A DNA stretch of 64,000 bases, taken from contig JAMXDE010000073.1 of assembly GCA_026770025.1 (NCBI GenBank), positions 103,890 through 167,889 on the forward strand. Direction: 5' to 3'. A program made the position numbers and the translations under genes. Each line of letters opens with the position of its first letter. The first letter of the stretch is position 1. Source of the stretch: Craspedostauros australis (taxonomy: Eukaryota; Bacillariophyta; Bacillariophyceae; Mastogloiales; Achnanthaceae). The notes beneath the pieces are model-generated. The model did no database searches and was not told the DNA's origin. It saw nothing but the letters and a program-made list of their open reading frames with translations. Positions 10,150 to 20,842 of the stretch are shown here, one piece after another.

Positions 10150-10314
10150 TGTCAAAGTGCACAAGTAACTACTGTAGACGTATTGGCCCGTTGTTGCGTG
10201 CCCTGGTCGGAGCTCTTGTTCTTTATTTGTGAGTTGTCCGAAGACAAACCCCCGACCAGTATTTGTGACTAATATGATTAGTAAAGAGGTAAGAAGGTAC
10301 AGAGAAAGTTGTCA
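10150..10314 (-). repeat. 5' LTR of Copia-A U1 (165 bp)
   Basis: Pairs with 4466-4630 and has the same terminal repeats. It should hold the promoter, but I see no clear TATA box beyond AT-rich bases in the ACTAAT palindrome. Confidence 0.92.
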
Positions 10315-10464
10315 GTCGCCATCGTCACCATCACCGAACTCTTGCATGAATTTTGTGGCCACGTTGCCAAGATTGTATGCAGGATTGGTTCGTCTGACCG
10401 TCTGTCCAAACCGTAGACGCGTGTAAAAAGACATGAAGTTTCCGCGTGTTCGGTTTCGTCAAAT
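10315..10464 (-). pseudogene. Interrupted host gene, 5' fragment, U1 (start lost)
   Basis: 50 codons ending at the Copia-A 5' LTR. In U2-U4 the fragment begins with ATG GGA CGA; here those codons are ATT TGA, so both start and second codon are destroyed. The remainder (SFYTRLRFGQTVRRTNPAYN, NLGNVATKFMQEFGDGDDGD) is conserved. Product not recognised. Confidence 0.5.
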
Positions 10465-10687
10465 GGTATCGACTCAGTTTGAGGTACTCAAGGTATCTGA
10501 ATTGGCTACCTTGTGTTTGGTACATGTATCCAATTTTGGTCTGATGTTGTCTCGGATCCACGATGACGCAAATCGTGTGCGACAGAAGTTCCCCCGTTGG
10601 CTTGACACAAATCACAATCGTCATCATCATTGTCACCATCAACAGCATCAACATCACCAACGACAGCGAGAGACTCGGAAAGGACTG

Positions 10688-11200
10688 ATGAATCTGACTG
10701 CAAGGCCACTCATTCTGGTCACCACAATCATGTCATGCCAGCTGTTCCTCGTCGTCACGATCGTGATGGTTGAAGTGGGAGCCTTCCAAATCTGATCATT
10801 GTGCCATCACCAGCAATGCGCCAAACCATTCCATGGCCTGACTGCGCAGCAGCAGAGAAGAGAAGGGCGGCACTCTGCTGGATCCGCGATATTCAACATC
10901 AAAGACGCGGATGGTGGCAGCGACGAAGACGATGGTTGGGGCAGCTCCAAGACATCGTCAACGAATGACAAGCTACCGACAGCTTCCAGTGATGCGTCGA
11001 AGCTCCGCAACGAGCTGCAGCGGCTGCAGAGGGAGCGCTCATCAGGCGGCGAGGAAGGGATGAGCTCATCCGAAACTGACCGCGATCTCTTCATTCCCAT
11101 CTTTGCGGGCATTGCCATCCTTGGGTTCGTTGGATCCTACAGCTACGAACTCTTCCGCCTTGCATCGAGGGGCGAGCTGTATTTTCCTTGGAAGCAGTAA
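10688..11200 (+). pseudogene. Plastid-type small membrane protein, U1 (nonsense at codon 36)
   Basis: Same gene as 22826-23338, but codon 36 (CGA in U2 and U3) is TGA at 10793-10795, just after the presequence motif GAFQI. The downstream frame is otherwise intact to the TAA at 11198, with a Ser/Asp-rich middle and a C-terminal membrane helix (FIPIFAGIAILGFVGSYSY). A single C-to-T change at a CpG explains the loss, so the break is recent. Readthrough is possible but there is no sign for it. Confidence 0.7.
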
Positions 11201-12500
11201 GGCAATGTGCCGCCCAAGATGGTCCCGGACGATTCGTACCTGGGTAGTCCGTCCGCAATGGATGGATGGAGTGGGTCTCGCATCCGCAACGCCGCTACGG
11301 TGTCGAGCTTTGTACCAGGAGACCGCATCGAGCAGCACGAAAGGAAACGGAGCGGAAGTACACTTCCAATCCCGCTGCTTCTGCGGACCATCTTCTTGTG
11401 GCGTTGACGAAGTCGCCGGTGCCGCGGCGTGGCATGGCGTGGTGTGGCGACTGAACCAAGACGATGTGCATTCAGGATATTGCAGGGTTTACGTGGAAGG
11501 CCGCTCCTATGCCACACAATCAACGGTGGCGCGGAAGGCACGAGTACCATCAACGCGATGGTCTCTGCTGTCCACAGGTCGCGGCGAGTATTGATATCAT
11601 GCGTTGACATGCCGATATAAGAGCGAGACTAAAGGAAAAGAATTCGGTGCACTTCAGCTTCGACTTCGACGTCACCTTGATGCGCTGACGCTGCGAGCAT
11701 TGCCCGGAGCAACAGAAGGTGACATCATCGACGGCTAACGCATGCAAATGGAGGCAAATGCGATGGTAAAGAAGACTACTCTACTATCCTCTACGAGACA
11801 TGCGAGCGCCTATGCCATTGCCTGCGCAATAGAGTAGAGTACAGTAGAGTAGATCTCTCCCTCACTCTCACCCGCTGATTCCCGTCGAGCTCTGTCCGCC
11901 CTTGTGAATACGGCGGATGGAATAGGAAAGATTGATTTGGAGCTCTTTGCCTTCATTGAAACGTAGCGATGTAAGATGAATAAAGAAGTGGTTCTAATGA
12001 TGGATTCTGGCCGAGGGTCTGTGTTTTTGCTTTGGACGACTTCCTTTTGTTGTTTGTTTTCTTTGTCAGTCTTTTGGATACGGTTTCCGACTCGTTCGAC
12101 TGCACTGTTGCTTCCGTGGCTCCAACAAAAACCACCAAAGAAGATCCTTGTCTGTTTGGACATCTGTCGAAGCACAACGAATGCGAGAGATCATTGATCG
12201 TGACACAAAGGTGGTTCGAAATGGTCATTGAGTGTTTCCATTGGTCTGAACGGTCTTGTGGCCTTGAGCCTGCCTCCAACAACTCGACATCAGTCACAAT
12301 CAACACCACATCAATTTGAAGCAAACAACGTGAAAGGCTCCAGAGACAGAGAGACAGAGAGACAGAAGGAGAGAGAGAGAGCTGTCATCACCACCACCAT
12401 GTGCACCATGACCCTTGCTTGCTTGCTTGCGTCATCGTGGCATCTGCAATACCGTTGACCCTCATCCACCTGCCATCGCAAGCACCAACTTGAGGTGTGA
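11201..12500. other. Region without a recognisable gene, U1
   Basis: 1.3 kb downstream of the plastid-type gene and upstream of ORF-A. It holds that gene's 3' UTR and perhaps an ORF-A promoter or first exon. Overlapping ORFs exist on both strands (for example 11207-11407 plus, 11143-11610 minus), but none has recognisable content. A tract rich in GAGTAG (11832-11851) and a purine-rich simple repeat occur. About 195 bp at roughly 12067-12260 are absent from U2 and U3. Confidence 0.5.
12343..12381. repeat. GACAGAGA / GA simple repeat, U1
   Basis: GACAGAGA units followed by a GA run. Equivalent tracts lie near 24313-24350 and 43907-43948 and differ slightly in length. Confidence 0.85.
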
Positions 12501-13203
12501 ACCAATGCCTTGAACAAAGATGAAGCCACCAATGAAGCCACCGATGTGACTGCCTCTGTTGGTTGCGACCCATCTCATTTGGACTTGGCTGGTTGCCATC
12601 CCACTGCATTGCAAGCATCACCATCTGCGCGGGCAACAAGAGCCCTCAACACCAAATCAACATCACATTGCGTGTTGGGATGGGTTGACACGTTCAGCAA
12701 TCAACAAGCAGAGCGATACCATGCTGCCTCCACTGTTCTTGCCGCACAGATCACCAACATATCATACCATGCGCATTCTATCCTGAGGCATGAGCACCGC
12801 CGTCTTGGCTCACGACTTGCAGAGCATCGATGCTCAACCGAGGTGATTGACAGGAACATCCGCCTCACAAATGAAGTTGGGAACACCACAAAGGAGGACA
12901 TGTGGGTATACGGTGCGCATGGGCCATGGATCGCTGACCATGTGCTTCTTCTACCATACGGAAACTCTGTGTCAACCATGATCCGCAATACTGCACTCAC
13001 ACTCTGCATGGGGTTGCTGGTTGGTTCGTTGGTTCGTTGGTTCGTTGGTTCGTTTGTTGGTTTCTTCTTTTGCTCGTCAAGCTCTCTGGATGCTTGGACT
13101 GGGCTGGCTCGTCGGTTCTTGTCTTTCCGCCACACTGGCACTGGTCTCTTCGAAGATTGGAATGGATGGTGACCCTGACAATTGTTGCTCCAACAGTGAA
13201 TGA
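12501..13203 (+). pseudogene. ORF-A, U1 copy (frameshifted by an 8-bp repeat)
   Basis: Matches ORF-A of U2 and U3 up to the hydrophobic segment LCMGLLVGSLV. There, expansion of a GGTTCGTT repeat (about 13021-13052, four units) shifts the frame, which then ends at 13170-13172. The correct C-terminus (ALWMLGLGWLVGSCLSATLA) continues in another frame to 13203. No ATG opens the frame, so the true start is probably in an upstream exon. Product not recognised; see 24479-25177. Confidence 0.6.
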
Positions 13204-13752
13204 TCACTCCTGCTGGGAATTGGCAAGGGTCTCGACTGCAGTTTGGGCAAAATGGCGGAAGTACAACTCATGGATAGATGAAAACGATACGGCGATACCG
13301 GACGGTCGATGCAACTGCACAGCAACTATGCTCCTCGTGGCTTCTCATCATGTCTCTCTTCCTTGTTCGCCATGTACTCTTCGTGGATGGTCTCTTCCAC
13401 AAACTTGGATCAGCTGGCATTGGCACTGTCGCTTTGGATCTGCTTGGCAGTGTGACTTGGATTAGAATGCTCTATGTGCGAATCCGGCGGCACGGTGACG
13501 ACTGCACAGCTTGTGAAAATGGTGCTGCCATGTGTCCATTGTCTGCGCAACGAACCAACAACGATGCTCATGGCAGAGTGCGGATGGAACCACAGACGTC
13601 CAATCTGCTTGGGAATGGCATCGGCAGCATCCCTGTGTGCGTTTGTACTGTCGAGAGCGGACCGGACAAGTCATAGACAAGGAGGAGGCAGCATGGGAGC
13701 AGTATCCAGGCCTTCGATCTCTTCAAACATCTGGTCACTTCATCACAGCATT

Positions 13753-14577
13753 CTATTGGACACGCAGATATAGTACTGTGCCCTCATCCTCATCTACAAC
13801 CTTGTACAGGTCCATCATGAACATACAACTGTACTCGTCATCAATACCATCACTCTTGGCTCTCCCACTGCAAAACACCTGGATCCCCGTCATCAATTGG
13901 GGTTGTAGAATCAGTTTGCTTAAATCTAGATGAGTGAACATATCTTTCTCACTTTCAGCTGCCATTCTCATTGCTGTATCGTTCGACACCACGCAGTTGT
14001 GTTGATCAGCGAATATCAACATATCTATCATGGTGTCCTCTGTGAGATGCTTGTGGGCCAACTCTGCTTCAAGAACAAGCTTGAGTAGCCAGAAGCCGAA
14101 TTCGTTGGCCACAAGGATCAGCTGTTGCCGATCGTCCTGCCCAGTGAGGATGGGAGTTGGCTGGTGAGAGGCATCTGCATCGTGGTGAGCGTTGGCGTGA
14201 GCGCCAACATGAGTGCCAGTGTGAGCAGCAGCGTTGTCACGAGCACTGTCATTGAAGGATATCTTGGCTGTGTAGATGCATTGGAGGACGTATCGGATGT
14301 GTTTTGGTTGAAGATTGGGAAGAGGGATGGTTGTTTGCATGGGTTCAGTTCCACCGTGAGCGTCATCATTCGCGCGGTGAAGTTGGGTTCCTTTCTCGAT
14401 CAGTGTCTCAATGGATGGGAGTGTGATGATGAGGGCTTGGGCGTTTGCCTTGGTTAGTTGCTGTTGGTCGCCCTGTCCACACAAGAAGATGGTGTCTGTC
14501 CTGTTCCCAGTTTGGAAGGATATGGCCGATCTTCTCCAATGTTGATGTTGGTCCTCTTGTTGCTGCTGTGTTTGTGT
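13753..14577 (-). CDS. BTB half of ankyrin-BTB gene, U2 (open)
   Basis: About 275 codons open down to a TAG at 13753-13755. In order: a first BTB strand region (SFQTGNRTDTIFLCGQGD), a helix (NAQALIITLPSIETLIEKG), a strand and helix (TTIPLPNLQPKHIRYVLQC, then IYTAKISF), a variable His/Asp/Ala-rich loop, then the helical end (LLKLVLEAELAHKHL; DMLIFADQHNC; AMRMAAESEKDMF). This order fits BTB folds that recruit Cullin-3 or dimerise. The frame has no ATG before its middle and overlaps the ankyrin frame by about 120 bp, so both are probably one gene joined by an intron or frame change in the Gln-rich linker. Intact, unlike U1 and U3. Confidence 0.65.
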   Translation of the reverse strand, partial: TQTQQQQEDQHQHWRRSAISFQTGNRTDTIFLCGQGDQQQLTKANAQALIITLPSIETLIEKGTQLHRANDDAHGGTEPMQTTIPLPNLQPKHIRYVLQCIYTAKISFNDSARDNAAAHTGTHVGAHANAHHDADASHQPTPILTGQDDRQQLILVANEFGFWLLKLVLEAELAHKHLTEDTMIDMLIFADQHNCVVSNDTAMRMAAESEKDMFTHLDLSKLILQPQLMTGIQVFCSGRAKSDGIDDEYSCMFMMDLYKVVDEDEGTVLYLRVQ

Positions 14578-15209
14578 TCATTCTCTTGCCTCTTTCGCTT
14601 CAACTGCTGTCCCAACTGTTCTTGTGGTTGTTCATTTGCTTGTTCGTTTTGTTGTAAGCGTTGCTGCAGTTGTTGCAATTGTGGGTGAGCTGAAGGCGAA
14701 AGTCCTCTGATGAGGGACTCCATACACTCCAGGTGGCCATCAATGCATACGTAATGAAGGGGAGTTTCACCTTGGTTGTTTTGGCAGTTGATGTTTGTCT
14801 CACATGATTTGATGAGGGACTCCATACACTCCAGGTGGCTGGAGCGGCATGCCTTATGAAGGGGAGTGTAACCATCGTTGTTTTGGCAGTTGATGTTCGC
14901 CCCACATGATTCGATGAGGTACTCGATACACTCCAGGTGGCTGGAGCAGCATGCGCAATGAAGGGGAGTGTAACCATAGTTGGTTTTGCAGTTGATGTTC
15001 GCCTTGCATGATTTGATGAGGTACTTCACACACTCCAGGTGGCCGTTGCGGCATACCAAATGAAGGGGAGTGTAACCACCCCAGTTTGTAACCTTGTTGA
15101 CATCAACTCCTTCATTCTGCGTCTTGTTCTGCTTCTTCCATTCCTTCAACACCGACAAGTCACCTGCCGCGGCAGCAACAATGAGTTGTTTGTTCGTAAC
15201 ATTCGGCAT
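14454..15209 (-). CDS. Ankyrin half of ankyrin-BTB gene, U2 (4 repeats)
   Basis: 251 residues from the ATG at 15209 (MPNVTNKQLIVAAAAGDL). Four ankyrin repeats of about 33 residues start near residues 44, 77, 110 and 143, with cores TPLHLVC, TPLHCAC, TPLHKAC and TPLHYVC. They share LEC(V/I/M)(K/E)(Y/S)LI, but the loop residues that normally contact ligands differ. Then comes a Gln-rich linker (QLQQLQQRLQQNEQANEQPQ) and a basic stretch. This is the longest ankyrin array of the four units and pairs with an open BTB frame, so U2 is the best candidate for a functional gene. Upstream in-frame extension exists but is not conserved between units. Confidence 0.75.
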   Translation of the reverse strand: MPNVTNKQLIVAAAAGDLSVLKEWKKQNKTQNEGVDVNKVTNWGGYTPLHLVCRNGHLECVKYLIKSCKANINCKTNYGYTPLHCACCSSHLECIEYLIESCGANINCQNNDGYTPLHKACRSSHLECMESLIKSCETNINCQNNQGETPLHYVCIDGHLECMESLIRGLSPSAHPQLQQLQQRLQQNEQANEQPQEQLGQQLKRKRQENEHKHSSNKRTNINIGEDRPYPSKLGTGQTPSSCVDRATNSN

Positions 15210-15713
15210 TTTGGGAGGATGTTCGATGGTTGGTGGACGATTGACGTTGGACGTTGAACGATTGGCGTTGGATTGACTGTTGAGGAAGTGTGCTGTTCGA
15301 GCTACCCATGACATGTGTGTTGTTGATGTGTTGGAGTATGGGGTTGAGCAGTGTGTGCGGTTGCCTCGTTTCAATGTTCTCCTCGTTTCAATGTTCTCCT
15401 CGTTTCTCTGTTTGTCCACTTCTTGATCGCACCCTGGTTTGGGAGAGGGCACCAGCGCTGTCCGGAGAGTGCGGATCCTTCCTTTTGCTGACTGCGAACT
15501 GGCGCACACAACAACGAGAAGAAGGAACAGAACACAACACACCCCACAAGATCGCTGTTGCGAACGCGAGAACACCACAAATGGGAATCGTCGATTATCG
15601 CTTCACCACTTTTGCACGTGCAGAGATGTTCCCAATTTCACGAATTCTGTGTGTCAATGAAGTACTTTATTAGCTTCTTTCATGAGAAGAACATGTCAGA
15701 AAGGCGTTCAAAT

Positions 15714-16317
15714 AGAGAGTTATCGCATTCAGCTCCCTCAGCCGATGTCAATTGTCACAGTTCGCATTGACTCTCGAGTAGAGAAATTGCACAGGACTGA
15801 TTCGTGACATAATGCTGCATGGATTAACTCGAGCGCATTTGAGCCTATCCTATGGCCAATGTATCAAGCTTAGACAAGTTCGATGCATTTTCGGTTCGGC
15901 AACATCCTATTTTGGTCATGCCTGTTCTGAGATTGTAGATAATGGCCAGAGAATAGAAAGATATAAAATTTTGTTGTGATGGGAGTGTCGTTGTTGTTCT
16001 CTTGGATGTTGTTGTTCGAAATTGAATGCATACGGCGTAGCATCGGTACGAACATAGATATCAATCAACGACAAGAACGACCAAAACTGTACATATGAAG
16101 CATCATGATTGGCTGTTTCTTGTTTACGCGTGGAAGTGATATTTTTTGCCGGGACTGTACGAGCTGAGAACATTTCAGTTCAGAGCGTCGGAACTGAATT
16201 CTCATCAGTTCGCCAAGGGGGAAGTTCGCATCCAGCCCCTCGAAAAGTGTCTCTATCAGGTTATGACTCCCTTGTGGGACTGGTCGTGACTGGGTGAGCT
16301 GAGTGCGATAACTCTCT
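15714..16317. mobile_element. 604-bp non-autonomous TIR element, present only in U2
   Basis: Absent from the same place in U1, U3 and U4. Terminal inverted repeats of about 29 bp start AGAGAGTTATCGCA, with roughly 25 of 29 positions matching. The flanks AAT and AAC fit a 3-bp target duplication with one change, as in PIF/Harbinger or CACTA elements. No ORF of useful size, so a MITE-like element moved by a transposase elsewhere. Confidence 0.75.
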
Positions 16318-16414
16318 AACGAGATCTCTGATCGTCAACTCGAAACAACCACGAAAGTGATGATGACGCCAACAGCGATGATGTGATGGGGAGAACACCA
16401 AGATGATCACAATC

Positions 16415-16600
16415 TCAATTGCAACCATCGCACGTCACGATGTACGCGTATCCCCCAAGGAGTCCAATCGGCAACATGGTTGCCTGAGAACCGCACATGG
16501 GATATGCGCGATGTGTTGTACTACTACGAGTACGCATGAAGGCGGTGGATTGAACAATCGTGTTCCCAACAGGTTTGACCAGCGAGTCATTGGTGCTCCT
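16415..16600 (-). pseudogene. Interrupted host gene, 3' fragment, U2
   Basis: 61 codons plus stop, directly abutting the Copia-A 3' LTR. Same as 4280-4465 apart from single changes (STNDSLVKPV in place of STNDLLVKPV). Product not recognised. Confidence 0.55.
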
Positions 16601-16765
16601 TGTCAAAGTGCACAAGTAACTACTGTAGACGTATTGGCCTGTTGTTGCGTGCCCTGGTTGGAGCTCTTGTTCTTTTATTGTGAGTTGTCCGAAGACAAAC
16701 CCCCGACCAGTATTTGTGACTAATATGATTAGTAAAGAGGTAAGAAGGTACAGAGAAAGTTGTCA
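16601..16765 (-). repeat. 3' LTR of Copia-A U2
   Basis: 165 bp, TGACA...TGTCA. Carries the 3'-LTR-specific CAATAAAAG variant. Confidence 0.92.
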
Positions 16766-19700
16766 CGCCCCTTGATCTCGAGGTAGACCCGGATAGAAGA
16801 GAGTGGTGACAAGAAGTGTTAGTTGCGGCCTCACCAATGCCTTGGTGAGCATATCAGCGAAGTTGTGGACCGATGGGACGTGTACTGGAACCAGTATCCC
16901 GGCGCCGACGGCCTCATGGACTCGATGGAATGAGATGGCCACATGCTTCTTTTGCAGCAGGCTGTCTGCGATGGTCGTGTTTGAGATTACCGCATTGTTG
17001 TCACAGAATGTGACCGTGGGTGATTTGATGCGTACTCCCAGCAATCCGAGCACGTATCGTAGTGCAATGATTTCCTCCGTCACTGATCGCATAGCATTGA
17101 ATTCCGCGCCGTACGTTGACGTGGTAACCGATGTTTGCCTCTTGCTCGTGAAGTACACAGGGGTCCTGCCAAGGAATAGTATGATCCCAGTGTTGGATCG
17201 CCATGTGACGAGATTGTGTGCGTGGTCCGCATCGACGAATGCATACATAGGCAGTTCCGGGTAAATCGGCTTGGGCGATCGGTCGTCGATGTCCTCCGCT
17301 GCCTCAGGGTACTCTTCTTTCATTTGCACCACCAATTCTGGGTTGGAAGGCGTCGAGTTGAAGTTGTCGAGTATCATGGGCCTGGGGTCGACTTGCGTTC
17401 TGAGTGTGGACTTTCCTTTGAGGTAGCCCCAGATCTTGAGTGCTCGCACAAGATGTCCTTTTCGTGGTGATGCAGTGAAGCGAGAAAGTGAAGAAGTTGC
17501 AAAGGCGACGTCAAAACGTCCAAGTTGAACGACCCAGTTCAGCATGCCGATATGCTGCTGGAACTGCTGGTGTTCATCAGGTGTTAGTAGTTCGGTATCG
17601 TCCGTCTCCGGATGATCCTTGTTGCGCATCGGTACTTGCTGTTCGTGCAGCTTGCCATGTTGTCGCTCGACTTTGTCCAGCGCGTTGGCGATGTACTTGT
17701 TGCATCCGACGCTCCATTTGCCCTTGGCATTCTTGGAGTAGTCGTTGCCCAGATAGTATTTGGGTGGTCCAATGTCTTTGATCGTGTAGACTTGTTGGAT
17801 GGACTTCATGTATTGATCGGGATCCTTGGCCACGATCTTGAAGTCGTCGACATGCGTGCAGATGTAATCGTAGCCAGTGTCGTCTCTGAGCTTGATCCAT
17901 ACATCTTGGTCGTGACGTGATGGGGAGAACCCCATGGATGAGAGTGTGTTCGCGAAGTGAGCGTGGAATCGTTGTGCACTCGATCTGAGTCCATACAGCG
18001 CCTTCTTGAGTACGATTGTTTGGCCCTCACGGTGGTCGAATTCCTTTCCGGCTCTCGCGTAGATTCTCTCGTTGGTGTATGCGTTGACGAATGCATTGCC
18101 CACATCGCCGCATAACTGCTTCAGCTTGTTGGCGTCCGCGATGACGTCGAGTATCCAAACACTGGTGGACTTCACTGTGGACGAGTATACTCTGATGTTG
18201 TCAGCGAGTTCGATGAGATGACCTCCGGCGACCAGACGCCCCTTGCGTCGCAGATCTTGTTTGACTGCGAAGATTAGCCGTAGCTTTGTGCTCTGGTAGT
18301 CCGAGGAAGGTTGATGAGTGGATGGGTGAAATTCGAAGCAGTCGAGCTCGATGAGAGCATCGATCTCCTTCTTGGCTGCGTCGTGCCAAAGTGTATCTCC
18401 ATTCGCTTCGTCGAGTTGGAGTGCGTGCTTCATGTTGCATGGCACTTCCACTCCGTACTGGAACATGGTGGCAAAGAAGTCCTTCTTTGGTTTCTTCTTC
18501 CCTGGCCGTATGCGTCTCAGTATGGATATGTTGTCGTCGTCGTCAATTGTGAATTGGTGCGTGCGCTCGATGCGTTGCATGCGTCGTCGGATCGCTCGCA
18601 CGGCGTGCTTTGCCCATTTCAGCATTGTTGTCGATTGCCGATTGTGTCGGTCATGCCGTTTCGGTTCGTTCGCGATGATGTATCTCGCTACGATCTCAGG
18701 ATGGTCTGCCCTCAGGATGTCGTATCTGAACCATTGCGTCTCGTCGTTGTCCCATTTCACGTTGAGATGAAGATGTCCGTCTCTGAATGAATGGCCTGCG
18801 ACAGATGTGATGGCTGGATCGTTCATTTCGTCTTTTGTGATCTGATTCTGGAACATTTCGTCATGCTCGCGCTCAGCCAGAGTGTCGATACGCCCCTGAA
18901 TCCGCTGCTTGGGTGGATCTGGGATCCTCACCGGCTCGTAGTCATCGGATTCGTCCGAGATGTTGCCAGTGGAGCGATCATCGTCCCCGTCGTCGTCGGA
19001 TATTGCGCCCGTGGGCCCGCTGTCGCGGTCGTCGTTGTCGTCGGCGACGACATTTGGCTGACCGAACCATTGGTCTTCATTGGGAGTGCTGTTTTCATTT
19101 ACCGCGACGCCCCTGACCTCCGGTGGTCCTGTTTCAGGAATGCGAGCTGCCGCCCCTGACCGCACGGCAATTGCGTCGATGGCCTCTCGGACCTGTCGAG
19201 CAAGCTGCGCCAGCATAGTCTTGGTTCGTGCCCGCTGTCCCGATTCGCCATTGGTTTGATAGTGTATCAGATCGAGGCGTGCGATTCGTTGCACTTCCTC
19301 GTCAGTAATGCGCGGTGCACTTGCGTCGTCCGCGATTCGTGGTTTTACGATGTTGCGCACCAGGGCCGTGCCCTTGGTTACGTCTTTGCCTTTTGGCGAC
19401 CAAATGTAATAGGTGAAAGGGTCCCCATGGTCCCATGCAATCCCCAAGAAATGCCCAGGCTTGAATGGATGGTGTGGGAACTTCGTCATCGGCTCGAAAT
19501 ACCAGATTGGCTGGAAGAACGTGAATCGGAACATGGAGATGTCCGGTGTGTTGCCTCGCAACATCTCGATTGGGGTGTGCCATTGAATGCTTTCTTTGGC
19601 CGTGTAGTTCCATACGTCGATAGCGTGCTGCACTGCGTGACACCAAAATGTGAGTGGTGCAGTCGTGGCCCAGAGCATCTGATACGCGTGTCGCTTGATG

Positions 19701-20842
19701 TTCCCGATGGCTCGCTCTGCGCGGTTCTGGTTCTGGTTCATTGGAGCGGTGAAGGAGTGCTTGATCATGTACCTTGTGGTTACAGCCTTCCATGCCTTAC
19801 CGGCTTGGACTTGCGAGTTGTCCGAGATGAGTAGATCCGGTGCCCCGACCTGCACAATGAATTCCGTCAGCGCCCCTGGCGCCATCGCCTCCCTTCAGAG
19901 CGGCTTGGCCCAGATGAACTTGGATTCGCTGTGTGTGAAGAGTTGGATGCATCGGTATTGTCGGATGGATGGGACCGTGGAGAAAAATGGACCTGTGTCC
20001 ACCCTTCCCTTGATTCGGTGTGGTTGCAACGCACCTGCTTGCTGTGCTCGATACTGCCTTGGGATGAGTCTTGACTCGGCCTCGATGGGTGTGTCGGCCA
20101 GCTGGGTGGATGCTTCCTTGGTCTTCGCCACCACTTGTGGTGGGAGATGTTGGAATACTTTGTCGAAGTCGACATGTGTGTGGGATCGCCTGAGGCGTCG
20201 GTGCCTGTCGCAAATCGTGATGTGCGCGGCTTGGGTGAGCTCGTGAGCTGTTGGTCTGCGGATTGGGATGCGTAGGGTATTGCCGTCATGGTTCGCCAGT
20301 GGGATGCTGATGTCGCCAGACGATATCCGTTGCTGCCCGTCATGTTGTCGAAGTCTGTCGTATACGCGTACTCCGGAGGCTCGCATGTGGTGCGTGTTGA
20401 ATAGCGACTCCATCTGCCGTGGATGCTTGTCGAGAGCCACGAAGAACGCCTTGATGAGAATCACTCCGCCTTGCGGCGAATCGTATGCTGCCACTGCGTC
20501 AACCATTGCAAACGCTTCGACCGGTGAATCCACGGTCGCGCCGCGAGCGTGGAACTTCTGCGGATGCTGTCGGGTCACTTCCCATCCAGACTCGTGTACA
20601 ATGTTGCCGTCCGCCCCTGAGTCTAGAATGATATAGCCGTGGCTACTATTCGTTACTCTTGCCCGTCGAATCGTGTGCTCTGTATGTGGGTGGGTTGTGC
20701 TGTGACGCGACACTTGTAGCGTATCCGGGGCCCTGGCCGCCGGCTTACTCTCCGCAGTATCACTCTCCAGTTTGGTATTCTCCCGATCCTTGATACGAAT
20801 GCTGACTCCCAATTGACGGCGTGTGACGGCCGCCGGTGGTTG
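16763..20842 (-). pseudogene. Copia-A pol, U2 (one nonsense codon)
   Basis: Protease (LDSGAD) and the first integrase aspartate lie in the part above the stop. A TGA at 19895-19897 (CGA in U3 and U4) follows WAKPL. Below it, 1,040 residues are open to the LTR: integrase D and E, the chromo-like module at about 18670-18830, RT with an intact THVDDF box and RNase H. The normal end is TGA, formed by the first bases of the 3' LTR (DQGA then stop). Apart from the CGA-to-TGA change this frame looks functional, which suggests a late loss. Confidence 0.88.

Larger units (their letters stand above)
4466..10314 (-). mobile_element. Copia-A element, U1 (Ty1/copia, 5,849 bp)
   Basis: Complete element with two 165-bp LTRs (TGACA...TGTCA), a primer-binding site, gag, protease, integrase, a chromo-like module, reverse transcriptase and RNase H in copia order, and a short purine tract next to the 3' LTR (4631-4639). 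Host flanks do not show a 5-bp duplication (minus strand GCGAC before, AGGAG after). The order integrase then RT defines Ty1/copia. Confidence 0.95.

Noticed and set aside
10433-10795. Long N-terminal extension of the plastid-type protein, with a His-rich stretch
   Set aside because: The frame is open, but starting at the internal ATG (10688) gives a coherent signal peptide and cleavage motif. The extension overlaps the divergent host gene, so it is more likely leader sequence.
11143-11610. 155-residue minus-strand ORF after the plastid-type gene, present in three units
   Set aside because: It overlaps the end of the plus-strand gene antisense and no recognisable domain appears. Persistence is expected from recent duplication alone.
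14454-15578. Ankyrin ORF extended upstream with a signal-peptide-like start (CCVLFLLLVVVCASS)
   Set aside because: It begins at GTG, and the 7-bp minisatellite between it and the ankyrin part changes the frame between units, so it is not conserved coding sequence.
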